Assembly (NCBI RefSeq): GCF_037893015.1
Contig: NC_133664.1
Coordinates: 126,356,319-126,420,318, forward strand
Reading direction: 5' to 3'
Source of the DNA: Macrotis lagotis
Lineage: Eukaryota > Chordata > Mammalia > Peramelemorphia > Peramelidae
DNA: 64,000 bases
In this document: in pieces, positions 44,297 to 55,440 of the stretch
How positions within the stretch are numbered: the stretch's first letter is position 1
Layout of the letters: each line of letters starts with the position of its first letter
Made by a program: the position numbers and the translations under genes
Notes under the pieces: generated by a model
Told to the model about the DNA's origin: nothing
Database searches by the model: none
The model's input: only the letters and a program-made list of their open reading frames with translations

Positions 44297-45274
44297 TATG
44301 GAACAAATTTTTTAGGATAAAAGTAATACTAGTCAGGAGAGAGGGGAACTTTTTCCCCAATCTTTTTTTTTTTCAGAAACATTTGTGTGCAAAGTGGAAT
44401 TGTTTCATGAGGTCCACATTAAGTAGCTGAAATCTCCTCACAACCTGTATTATGGAGCTATAAAGTTTTATATGTTTGAATGCCAATGTAGATGTGCAGA
44501 CTCTATCTTTACTATACATGAGCTATAAAGAGTCTGAATCATAATTACAGAATTTAGGAGGCACAGAACAACATTACTGCCACTGATTTACTACATCAGC
44601 CTTGATAAGTCTCAATTTTTAATGCCATAGCAATTACACAAACGTTGCAGTGATGAAAGAAAGAAGTGGGGATTATATAAATGTAAATTGCTAGCACAAC
44701 ATGGAGCAAACCAAAGTAAAGCAGAAGTTCTTGCTTATTTTCCACAATGAAAATTTAGAGGTCTGAATAGCTACTATTTGTGAGTGGAGAATATATGAAA
44801 GTCTGGGTCAACTAGTTATTGTTTCTATTAATATCAATATCAATATAGTAGTTAGCACTCTACAAGGTTTCATAACATCTGCACTCAATTCATTGAAAAA
44901 TAGTGAAATGTCTGAAAATGTATATATTTCTTATCAATATTCTTTATGGTAGTAAATAACCAAACAAAAAATAAGCAAAATAAATAAATGGATAGAATGA
45001 ATGAAAGATGAATGCATATATAACCATCTATGTCTCTCTCTCGATATATATATATGTATGTATGTATACATATATGTAAAATCAATTCTGCCTGAAGTTT
45101 GAGGATGTTTAGTCCAGTTGATGAGTATATATATATTGTTAATATGTCAACTTGATTATGAATACTTTGAGGGTCACTTTTTATATGGAACTCGTATGCT
45201 ACTCCTTACAGGAAGCTCTTTCCTAATTCCCTTAATTGAATGAAGTTTTACCCTTTTAAAATTAGATTTAATTT
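44297..45274. other. No gene seen
   Basis: AT-rich; short TA/TG patch at 45042-45075. Confidence 0.45.
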
Positions 45275-45404
45275 ATATATATATATAATTATATTTATAT
45301 GCAAATACATATGTGCACATATAAACACACATATGCACATATATGTTTCATATGTGTATATATGCATATATATGCATGTGTGTATGTATGTGTATGTGTG
45401 TATG

Positions 45405-45455
<51 letters not shown>
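45275..45455. repeat. Compound TA/TG/CA low-complexity region
   Basis: tatg, tgtg and tata units, ending in about 20 ta units. Tyr/Ile/His-rich frames on both strands are artefacts. Confidence 0.95.
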
Positions 45456-45460
<5 letters not shown>

Positions 45461-45494
45461 GTTAATATTGCCTCTTTCTTCTCTCCCCATGATA

Positions 45495-45620
45495 CATAAA
45501 ATCTAACTCCTTTAGGGGAGAGACATTGTGGTTGTTATCTTTGGATCCAGTGTCTAACAGCAGTACCTAGAACAAAGTAATCTTTTTTATGAATTCTTTT
45601 TGGATCGGATTGAATTGATC
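45495..45620 (+). mobile_element. L2-type 3' end, decayed
   Basis: 'aactcctttaggggagagacattgtgg' and 'ggatccagtgtctaacagcagtacctagaacaaag' follow the L2 pattern 'gctccttgagggcagggac...ccccagcgcctagcac'. Confidence 0.55.
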
Positions 45621-46189
45621 TCCCCCATCGTACCCAACAAAATGTTAGGTATATTCCTTAGAACTCACAAATTACTTGCTTATTGTTAATTGCTTACTAA
45701 TGAGGCTATGGTCACATTTTTTAAAACCTGAATAGGCTAGTTAGCCTCAGTTTGTTTTATGGCTCCAGACTGCAAACTCTGATCTTTCAAATGATTGTCA
45801 TTAGTCATAAAGCAATATGATGGGAACATATGGCTAGAGTCAGCAAGAACCTATCCCCATTGCAAGAAGACTTAAATCTCAATCCTACCAAGTATGAAGT
45901 TAGATGTATTATCATAAAGTCTCTCATCTCTTTTATTCATAACCTATTTATAGCATCACTAGTCTACTTATTTGAGGAAAAAGTAGTTCATTTCCTAAAA
46001 AATTGATAAACTGCTTAAAAGAATTATTTACATTTGCTGCCTCTATGTTCTCAATACCCACTTTTCAGGTTTTTTTTTTTCCTATGTGACTTCCTACTCC
46101 ATTACTTTGTCAAAACTTTTCTCATCACCAATGATATCTTGGCTGTAAAATATTACACACTTCCCCTGCCCTTTCTCATCTTTCTTAGA

Positions 46190-47240
46190 CCTTAATGAAA
46201 ATTTTAGTATTGTTAATAGACTAAATCCTTTCTTGTCCCTTTGTCACTTTGTCTGGGTTCTTCCCTTAGATCTCAAAATCCTTTGTTGAATTATTGATTG
46301 ACTTTTCTATGGCAGTTAGATGTCCCAATAGATAAAATGCTAGGTCTGGAGTCAGGAAAACCTGCATTCATATTCAGATTCAGGCATTAATCAATAATAT
46401 CACCCTGGTCAAGTCACTTTACCTCTCTGTCTCAATTACAAAATGAGAATAATAATAGTAACTACCTCCCAGAGTTGATGTGAGGATCCAATGAGATAAT
46501 ATGTGCAAGTTACTTAGCACAGTATTTCTTCCAAGATTCCTGTTCCCCCAGGGCTCTGTTATAGGTCAGATGTTCCTCTTCAATATGGTGACTTTATTAG
46601 CCTTCTTGGGTTTAATTTTCAATACTATCATATTGGATGTAGGAGGTCCTTTCTATGTTTGTCTCAGTCACAACTACTCCTCGCAAGTGCGCGTTTTCAT
46701 CCATGACCTCTGAAGATATTGATATAGCCCTCATGTTTATAGTTCCTAATTTGTGATCCCTATACATGTTCACTTTTCATTTGAACTTTATCTTTACTGG
46801 TCAATGGAGAATGCTTTATTGCTATTTTTTGTTTGGTTCTATTAAATTTCTATTCTTTTTGTAGATTTGTCCTTGGCCTTATTATTATAAATTAACAAAC
46901 TAGTATGGTCATTGAGATTTGATTTGAAAGGCATTCTTACCAGTTATCCAACCTATTTCTATCCATTTTCCTCAACTGCCTGATGAATAAATTACAGGTG
47001 CTTAATTAGTATCTTAAATTCAAACTGTCCAAAAGAGCTAGTTTTCTTATCCTCATCTGAAATTTCACCCTTTTCCCAAATATTCTTGTTTATTTCAGAA
47101 AATCAACATTTTCCTAGTAACACAGTTTCATAACTATAGAATTGTTTGAATGTTCCCTCTCTTCCATTCTCCACATATGCCAGATTGCCAAATATTGATT
47201 ATACCTCTACCTTCTTTCCAAAAACATATGTATCATTCTA
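46190..47240 (+). mobile_element. L2 LINE, decayed, interrupted by a MIR SINE
   Basis: 46545-46575 'ccccagggctctgttataggtc' and 46995-47060 'caaactgtccaaaagagctagttttcttatcctc' match L2 reverse-transcriptase coding ('CLRHLKLNxSKTELL' antecedent 'ctcaacatgtccaaaacagaactc'). No open frame remains. The SINE at 46312-46535 sits within it. Confidence 0.5.
46312..46535 (+). mobile_element. MIR/THER-type SINE, nearly full length
   Basis: 'ggcagttagatgtcccaatag', 'ctggagtcaggaaaacctg', 'caagtcactttacctctctg', 'aataataatagtaactacctccc', 'ttgatgtgaggatccaatgag' and 'gcaagttacttagcacagta': all MIR blocks in order. Confidence 0.88.
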
Positions 47241-47429
47241 GTTTAGTCCCTAATCACCTTTTGCCTAGTCTACTATTATAGCTTTTAAATAGTAGAGGAC
47301 GAAGACTGTGAAAAAGCTATTGTGAAGATGGGAGTGAATGGCAAAATGTGAAACATCATATCTATTTTAAATTTATTGTGATTTTTCACTCACCATTACA
47401 TGATAATTCTGATGAAGGATGTGTAAAAT

Positions 47430-47700
47430 CATAGGTTTACAGATAGAAGGGACATTAAAAAGTACCTAATTTGAGTTCTTGTTTGTGTGTTTTTTTAAGA
47501 TAAGGAACTAAGACCAAAGAGGTTAAATGATCTCCCTAAGGAATCAGAGAATAATGAAAGATGAAAGACTTGAGGGGTGGCTAGGTGGTGTAGTGGATAA
47601 AGCACAAGCCTTGGGAAAAAAAAAAAAGACTTGAACCCAGATTCTTTGGCTTCAAGTACAGTACTCTTTCCACAGTAGCATACTACCTTGATACATTTTA
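47430..47700 (-). mobile_element. Ancient MIR/L3-type SINE split by a SINE head
   Basis: 'tcataggtttacagatagaagggac' and, after the insertion, 'cttgaacccagattctttgg' are two parts of one antisense repeat. Confidence 0.55.
47574..47624 (+). mobile_element. 42-nt SINE head with poly(A) and target duplication
   Basis: Only the tRNA-like head ('ggggtggctaggtggtgtag' to 'cacaagccttggg') is present, followed directly by about 12 A. Exact 10-bp duplication aaagacttga at 47564-47573 and 47625-47634. So it inserted as a 3'-shortened, A-tailed molecule. Confidence 0.85.
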
Positions 47701-47724
47701 ATTCTATGGTTTCTAAAGCACTTT

Positions 47725-47874
47725 TTTAAGGTTTTTTGCAAGGCAAATAGGGTTAAGTGGCTTGCCCAAGGTCACACAGCTAGGTAATTATTAAGTGTCA
47801 GAGACCGGATTTGAACCCAGGTACTCCTGACTCCAGGACTGGTGCTTTAACCACTGCGCCCCTCTAGCCGCCCC
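47725..47874 (-). mobile_element. CORE-SINE, antisense, well kept
   Basis: 'ttgcaaggcaaatagggtta' to 'gcgcccctctagccgcccc'. Exact 13-bp duplication tctaaagcacttt at 47712-47724 and 47875-47887. Confidence 0.95.
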
Positions 47875-47889
47875 TCTAAAGCACTTTCA

Positions 47890-50500
47890 AATACTTTATC
47901 CTAATTAAAATCTTATTTAATTATATATAACTCAGACCACTATTAAAATTAGATATATGCACTGAAGCAGTAAGCAGTGAAAGGAGGTGACTTAGTCATA
48001 AGTTGGGCCACAGACAGAAAATTTGCCTAGCTTAGTCTGAAGTCCAATTCCATGAGATCCCAGTTTTCTTTACTAAAGATCCAGAGAGTGCCAAAGATTA
48101 AATCATCTTTTAACTAGATATCAGTGCCAAATTTTGACATGTAGGAAGATTTAGCCATTGTCTTTAAATATATATTTCTACTTTTAACTTATTCTAACAT
48201 AAATGTTCTGTCTTTGATATATAACAGATTTGTGACTATGGGCATGCCAACTAATGATTTGGTATCTCAGGCTCTAAATTTCAAATGAATTTCTCATCTG
48301 CATTAGTGGAACTGGTTTCCATACTTGCAGTTCCCCAAAACTAATTAAATCAGTCCAAAATCAAAATAAAATCAAATGAAAAGAAAATAGTATATGACTT
48401 TAAAAAAAACAACAGGAGCTCTTTTCCCTCATTCTAATCATTGGCTCCCACTATTTTTCTGTATTCTAATGCCTTTAACTTTGGTTAATATTGATAGTCA
48501 CCTCCATTCAACAATAAGTACTCTCAGAAGTCAAGAAAGCAATGTCTGAACATCAACATTTTTGCAGTAAGCTATTATATGGACTATATTAGTTTGTCCT
48601 AGCCCATTGACATCAATAGTTGGTTACTCCCACTTGGCAAGCATTTACAGTGAGAGGAGGAAGGCAGTGATGAATTGGTGTCAAATCGCCTTCTAATAGT
48701 CTGTATCATCCTCAAAAAGCATCTTCTTCCAACCTAGTCATGAAAAATGAACATTAATCTTCTATTCTAAAGTTTGCTGTTTGTGTCACTATAATTAGTA
48801 TGTGTGTATGTCCAGAGGGGTGTATTTTAATGAATATTCAATCATGGGGGTGGAGGAGACTTGTGTTGATCCTACATTTTTCAGCTTATCATCAGGTATA
48901 CTGAAGAATTATCCTACCAAATTATATTCTCAGCAGGGGTAGATTTAGACAGTCTAAAAAACCCTGGGCATAGTGACATCTGTATCTCTGGAAAGGGACC
49001 AATTTACATACCATCTGGTAGCAGAGAGTTGAGATACTTGAAGTCATAATGGAGATATTTTGGCTCTGGCAGTAAATGATCAGGGTTACAGCTATATGGA
49101 GAGTTAAATGTTCCACGCAGAGACCCTGACAGAACTGTGTATGCCCTGGGAAAAGAATAATTTGGGTGGTATCATTTACTGGCAAGAGACGATAGAAGAT
49201 AAGGCTGACACAAAGACTGGGAATTTCTCCTCTCTGAATGGAGAAAACTCAATAAGAGTATTTTTGAAACTGAAGGAAAGTTCATTTTTTCAGTGTGTTA
49301 TTAAAAAAAAATCACAGTACTTGAGCCTTAGTAAAAGTCAGAGAGTAGGGATCTTCTTTCCAAGGTGCAACATACTGTGTCTGTAAGTAACAGCTTGAGA
49401 GGAAATTACAGTCATTAGGGTGCAATGGTAAATAGTTTTTATTTCCATTTAATTCAAATTAAATCTGATTCAAAATACACAGGAAACAAGGGTGGTTATT
49501 GCCAAGAATGCTATTAAAGCTTCCGCTCAGCCTTTCTGCAGACCTTTTATTAGGATGATACCAAAAGTAACATTTCCCCCAGTTGCCCTTCTGCTGTATC
49601 ATTTCCCTATATTCCTTCTATATTTTCTCCCTATTACCCCCAAAACATCTAACAAGGAGAAGGGCTACAAGTTATAGAAATAGAATTGACATAGTTAAAA
49701 GAATATTAAATGAAACATTTGGTTTACCATTTCCATGATTTTTTTAAATGTCCAAAGTAGTGCTTTTTAAAATAATTTAAAATAAAATTTAAAATAAATT
49801 TAAAATGAAATACTGTGATTTCCTTAGACTGTCTTCTCTCATGTTAAAACATCATTCATTTGTGATGCCCAGAACTTGGATACATAAATAAAGCTTTCAT
49901 TAAGCACTTATTGCATTCTACACCTTATAACATATCTTAGAAAACTGAGTATTGTAAAGTATAGAATCATTGCTCCCAAAATTAAAGAATTTACTATTTA
50001 CCTTGACTGGAGGAAATCAGAATAGAATGGTCTGGACAATGAAAGACAATGAACAGGATGGTGTTATTTAAAGGCTATTTCAATCCATTTAACTCTAATG
50101 TTATTATTTGAGGGTTCATAAGGTGGTAGAAATAGAATTAAATGCCATTATATTAATGACTATTCAATTAAATCAGACATTTAGTCACCAGTTATGCAAA
50201 TCTAATTTCAAGATGAAATTTACTCAGGACTTCTTTTTTTCATTTTCACCCTCAATTTCTGCACTTTACAAGATGCCTGACAAATAAATTGCTTCCACAA
50301 GTGGGTACTTTCAGGAGCCTTTAGCTGGAAACAGTCCCCAGCATCAGGATAATGAAGCTTCTTTGACTTGAAAGCAGACACCTGCCTCATCATCCTACTG
50401 CACCTGTGATGTTGCAAGCACAAAAATGTGGTCCTTGGAAAAAAAAGGAGTTTCAACAAGTTTTATCTTTGGTATTTCTCTCCTGGTTGTACTTCTGTTG
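47890..50500. other. No gene or clear repeat seen
   Basis: 2.6 kb of moderate-complexity sequence; open frames up to 92 codons have no recognisable content. Confidence 0.4.
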
Positions 50501-50965
50501 TTCTGAATTTTAGTCATGCCTCAGTGGCTGTCTCCCATTAGAACTACCTTCACTGCCTTGGGGCCTCCTCACCTGGATCATCTTCCCCAAACTTGTGGCC
50601 TCTCCATCCTGGAATAGTCATTTTCTATGCTGACCCCGTTCTCCCATTGGTGGGTTCCTCCAGGATCTTTGATTCTGAGGATAGGATCAGATCAGTCAAC
50701 TTTCATTTATCTACAGACTGTGACTTTTCATATTTTAATATCATGCTTTTATGTTGCAATTTTCATCTCACCTCCTCCCCTATCCAGTCCATAGTTTTTT
50801 AGTCCCCATTTGTATGTTCTCTCCTGTTCTTTGTGTATAAAGGCAAAAAGAGTCTTAAAGGCAGAAACAGTCTTTATTTCAGTTAGTATTTGTTACCTTA
50901 GCACTTAATACAGAGTCTAGTACAGAGCAAGCTCTAAATAAATGCTCATTGCCTTCCTTTGACAA
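50501..50965 (+). mobile_element. L2-type 3' portion
   Basis: 'aaaggcagaaacagtctttatttc' and 'cagagtctagtacagagcaagctctaaataaatgctcattg' match the end of L2-like elements. Upstream 50590-50830 is C/T-rich L2-like text, less certain. Confidence 0.55.
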
Positions 50966-51004
50966 CTTTCTTGCTGGTCTTGATAGATATTCGTTTAAGT
51001 TATA

Positions 51005-51200
51005 CTTATTTTGTGGATTAGTGCTGGGTTTCAAGTCAGAAATTCCTGGGAAAAATTCAGTCTCTAGCATTTAAAGTTCCTGTATGATCCTGGACAAATC
51101 ATTTAACCTTACTCACTCTCAGTTTTCCCATCTGGAAAAGGAGAATAATAATATGCCTAACATTCTAATTTATTGTGAATGTCAAATGAAATATTGTATT
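51005..51200 (+). mobile_element. MIR/THER-type SINE, old
   Basis: 'gctgggtttcaagtcagaaattcc', 'gatcctggacaaatcatttaacc', 'ctcagttttcccatctggaaaaggagaataataat' show MIR blocks in order. Confidence 0.8.
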
Positions 51201-51256
51201 AAAATATTTTACAGATCTTCAAGATGATTATTTCATTTTTATTATTATCAAAGATA

Positions 51257-51257
<1 letters not shown>

Positions 51258-51306
<49 letters not shown>

Positions 51307-51309
51307 GTA
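51258..51309. repeat. (CA)n(TA)n microsatellite
   Basis: About 17 ca units followed by ta units. Confidence 0.97.
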
Positions 51310-52888
51310 TGTATTACTCAATAATAGAGACTACCTAAAAATCAAATGTAATATAGGAGTCTTGACTTGTGGTAGAGATCTCATCAGAATTGCTTAATAT
51401 GATACATCATGTCAAGTTGATTTCTGTGGCTAATAAAAGGGGTTAATTCTATATATTTACAGCAATATTATTAAGAGATTTATTGCATTTTTTATATTTT
51501 ACTATTCTCTAAAAATGGATTTTGGGCTTTATCTTCTTTTGGCTCAGAGAAACTGAACAGATGTGAAAAAATATGATTCTGTTTCTCTTAGAAGAAATAG
51601 CCAATTGACTTAAAAATTTTCTCCTTCACTTTCATGTCTGCCTTTCCAGCTACAATCATCCTTTCTGTGTCATTTTGGGAGTAATTTATTTCTCCAGACC
51701 ATTCATTTCTTGACCTCTTTGTTCAGACCACCAACAAAGATGTCAGTTGTGGTAATAGTTTCTTCCTCCACCCCCAACATTGGTATCTGTTTCTCAGGAG
51801 CTAGACAGAGAGTACCAGATCATTTCCTGATGGCTATCAATCACCCATCACAAGGTGACAATTTCCAGGCATCCTTACTTCTATCACTTCTAGACAGTTG
51901 GCCTCAGTGTGAAAAATCCAGGGTTCTCTTAAAGGCATTAGCAATATGTTCCACAAAGAGATTGAATGTGGAAGGCAGTTATTTGGCTTCTTGGGATTAA
52001 TTAATTTATTTATTCAAAAAGTATTTCTTCAGTGCCCACTCTCTGAGAGGCATTTTGCTATATCCTACATGTGGTATAAATACACTGCTCTTGTTTTCAA
52101 TTATCTTACACTATAGGAGAGATACTGACTCTAAATAAAGGGGCACAAGACATTATTATATTATTTAATATTATTATATAATAATTGATTCTAAAATGCT
52201 ATGAACAAAATCCTGTAGTTCATAGGAAGGCTAGATAACTTCTAGCAGGGATAATAAGAGAAATCTTGAAGAAAAACATAATAATTCAGCTTGGGAAAGG
52301 ACTTTTAAGTTTACAATGTCTGATGAATCATTTGAAGTATATAATCAAAAGATATTTTGGGTGGCAGATATGTGATTCCATAAGTATGGGGGACAGAAAC
52401 TTCCTCTTTTAATTCAGATAGAGAGCTCATCTATGGATTTAGAAAGTTGCCCATAATCAAGTTGCCCATAATCAGTATTTGAATATTATTTGGTAGTAGA
52501 TATTAGGAGGTTATTGAACGTTTTTGAGGAAGATAGCGACATAATTAAAGGACTTTTTAAATATTAAGATAGAACAGGTAGAAGAAAGGAGATGAAACAG
52601 TTAGCACCAAGAAACAGGTTCCTAGCTCTCGGTGAGTGGTGAAAGGTAAGCAAGACAGAGCTGTCAAAAGTAGGAAAGCAAGGATTCACAAATCACCACT
52701 GAATAACAGATAACAAACATTATAAAAGTACTAGTGTCTCAACCCAGAATATCATAGTTGGCTATACATATGTGAAAGCTGTCAACTGTTATTTGTAACA
52801 TTCTTTTCCTATTGATAATTCTCTATCTAATTTCAAGTCATCTTGTATTTGGACCACCCCATCTCCTACTTCTAAAAGCAAATAGAAA
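51310..52888. other. No gene seen
   Basis: Noncoding. 52010-52150 carries a faint old-repeat phrase ('cagtgcccactctctgagaggcattttgctatatcc'). A 96-codon + frame at 51710 has no domain. Confidence 0.45.
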
Positions 52889-52903
52889 GAATGGTTCTTT
52901 TTT

Positions 52904-53053
52904 AAAAATTTTATTTATCTAAGGCAATGGGTTAAGTGACTTGCCCAAGGTCACACAGCTAGGCAATTATTAAGTGTATTGAGGTCAAATTTGAACTCAG
53001 ATCTTCCTGACTCCAGGGCCAGTTCTCTATCCACTGTGTGACCTAGCTGCCCT
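52904..53053 (-). mobile_element. CORE-SINE, antisense
   Basis: 'ctaaggcaatgggttaagtg' to 'gtgtgacctagctgccct'. Exact 15-bp duplication gaatggttctttttt at 52889-52903 and 53054-53068. Confidence 0.93.
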
Positions 53054-53194
53054 GAATGGTTCTTTTTTGGTTCTCTTTCTGTTCTTTGACTCAGCTTCCT
53101 CAGTTTCCTTGCTGAAAATTATGGCTGTCTCCTTGATCTTTTGCTCTTTTCCCTTAATTTTATCTTGCATGACTTTCTTATCAGCTCCTTTACC

Positions 53195-53500
53195 TTCAGT
53201 TATTATTTCTCTGCAGATAATTTCTAGATCTAGATAACCAAATCTCTTCTTGCTCCTGAGCTCTACTCCCACATCACTCTGTTTTTTATACACCTAAAAT
53301 TTGATGTTTTATAGCTATCTCAAGCTAAACTGTCTAAAATAGAACTCATTATCTTTACCCACAAATCTATTATTCACAACTTTCCTTTACCTAGAATTCC
53401 CTGCAATTTTTTCTATCACTTAACCTCCCAAACTCAATGTTATTCTCACCTTTTTATAGACACTAGCTTCACATGTCCATCTTTCTGTAGCTGTCTAAGT
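53195..53500 (+). mobile_element. L2 LINE reverse-transcriptase fragment, decayed
   Basis: 'gagctctactcccacatcactctg' and 'ctaaactgtctaaaatagaactcattatctttaccc' match L2 coding 'cagtcccacatcaccaactgcc...atgtccaaaacagaactcattatcttccc'. The Lys/Glu-rich minus-strand frame is its antisense. Confidence 0.65.
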
Positions 53501-54107
53501 ATGATAAACTCTATATATTTTTTAATTTTGCATTGTTCTTTATTAGGGTGCTCTATGAATCCGTTATATATTGTATAGTTTTGAAATCATTCACTGAAAC
53601 TTGTGTTGCATAAGTATTCATTATTTTAAACATTTCTTCTCATGCAATTCTGTATTTAGAATGCCAGAACATCTTTTAATATATTCGGTCATAATATTCT
53701 TTTTGATATGCTCAGTATTTCTTACCTGAAGGATACTAAGATATTTATAGGTATTATCTTCATCTAATGATTCAATGTGACTTCTAGATTCAATCTCAAA
53801 CTCTTTGATCTTTATCTGTCCTTGATTGTTATCTATCATTCTTTGATTCTCATATAAGAATTTTATACATATCAAGTCTAACTGGAATTTTATATAACAG
53901 GAGAATGGTAGAGGAGATATGTTCTCTGTGTTACAATGCAATTGTACAGTTTTGTCATCTATACATATCAGGTGATTAGTAGAATGTTTTGTTTCAACTC
54001 CCTCTTTAATTTGGAAGTTCTATTCAGTTCTATTAGAAAAAATGAATGTGTTTATTAAAATCATGATGGGCTTAAACTATGCAAAAATATCACATTTTAT
54101 ATGAATC

Positions 54108-54110
<3 letters not shown>

Positions 54111-54170
<60 letters not shown>

Positions 54171-54178
54171 TAGATATA
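54111..54178. repeat. (GATA)n microsatellite
   Basis: About 15 perfect gata units, ending in gatatag variants. Confidence 0.98.
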
Positions 54179-54417
54179 TGAAATTGTCCTGCTGGATTAT
54201 TTTAAATAGAAAAAAAGTTTTCTATGTAAGCATCAAATGTATTCTCACTATCCTGGGTTCTATTTCACAAATTTAAAATACATCAATAAATCATAAGTGA
54301 AGAACTGAGTCTGAGGTTTTGCAAATAATTATCCAAGTCTATCTTAATTATTTTATGCAGATGAACTTTTAATTTGTTTTTACAACTACATAAAAGGGCA
54401 GTTTTAACCAATCATTT

Positions 54418-54887
54418 TTTGCAAGGTTTTGAGCTTTACAACTTTTCTCCATCCCTCCCTTCTCTCCACCCTCTACCCCACAGAAATCAATCCAATACAT
54501 TTGTAGCTATAGATTGAAATCAAACATGTTGTGAAAGAAGAATCAGATTCAAAAGGAAGATGGAAAACAGTAATAAAAAATACACAATACATAAGACAAC
54601 TTTCAAAAATTGAAGATGATAAGCTTTGGTCTTCATTTATACTCCACAATTCCTTCTTTGGATACAGGTAGTATTCCTCATCACAAGTCCTTTAAAATTG
54701 TCTTGGATTATTGTGCTGCTGAAATGAACAAGTCCATCAAGGTTGATCATCGCCCCATGTTGTTGTTAGTGTGTATAATGTTCTTCTGGTTCTGCTCATT
54801 TCACACTGCATCAATTCATGCAGACCTTTCCAGGCTTTTCTGAAATCCTGGCCTCCATAATTTATTATTTAGCAACAGTGTTCTATC

Positions 54888-54952
<65 letters not shown>

Positions 54953-55440
54953 AGATTGTTCAACCATTCCCCTCAATTTCCAATTCTTTGGCACAACAGA
55001 TTGCTGCTATGTTTGTATGTTTGTTATTTTTGTATGTTTGCTATTTTTACCCTTTTTCATGATCTCTTCAGGATATAGACCCAGTAGTGGTATTGGGTAT
55101 TGCTGGACCAAAGTGTATGCACAGTATTATTGCCATTTGGGCATTAATTCCAAGTTCCTCTCCAGAAAGGATGGATCAGTTCATAACTCCACCAACAATG
55201 CCAACAATTTATGAGAGCCCCAGGTTTCCCATATCCCTTCCAACATTGATCGTTTTCCTTTCTAATCATATTGGCCAGTCTGAGAGGTGTGAGTTGTACC
55301 TTACAGATGTTTTAATGTGCATTTCTCTAATAACTAATGATTTAGAGCAATTTTTCATATGACTATGGATTACTTTGATTTCCTCATCTGTAACTTGCTT
55401 TTGCATATCCTTTGACCATTTTTCAATTGGGAAATGGCTT
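54418..55440 (-). mobile_element. L1 3' UTR and ORF2 C-terminus, antisense (part 1)
   Basis: Left end 'tttttgcaaggttttgagctttac' is the antisense 3' terminus. Moving right: 'gaccagtccatc' type 3' UTR, 'ggttctgctcatttcacactgcatcaattcatgcag' (end of ORF2), 'cttcaggatatagacccagtag', 'tctgagaggtgtgagttgtacc' and 'catatcctttgaccatttttcaattggg'. The 3' UTR differs from that at 17560 or 62395, so another L1 subfamily. A (TA)n array of about 30 units sits at 54889-54948. The L1 continues at 57061. Confidence 0.9.
54889..54948. repeat. (TA)n microsatellite inside L1
   Basis: About 30 ta units at the L1 position that normally reads 'gtggtatatgtatgt...tggaac' in sense. Confidence 0.97.

Noticed and set aside
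45240-45506. Tyr/Ile/His-rich open frames on both strands
   Set aside because: Produced by TA/TG/CA low-complexity sequence. The same holds for 20743-20943, 33182-33382, 54818-55078 and 59513-59842.
53027-53293. Lys/Glu-rich minus-strand frame that looks like a nuclear protein
   Set aside because: Its start lies in an antisense SINE (52904-53053) and the rest is the antisense of C/T-rich, L2-like sequence.
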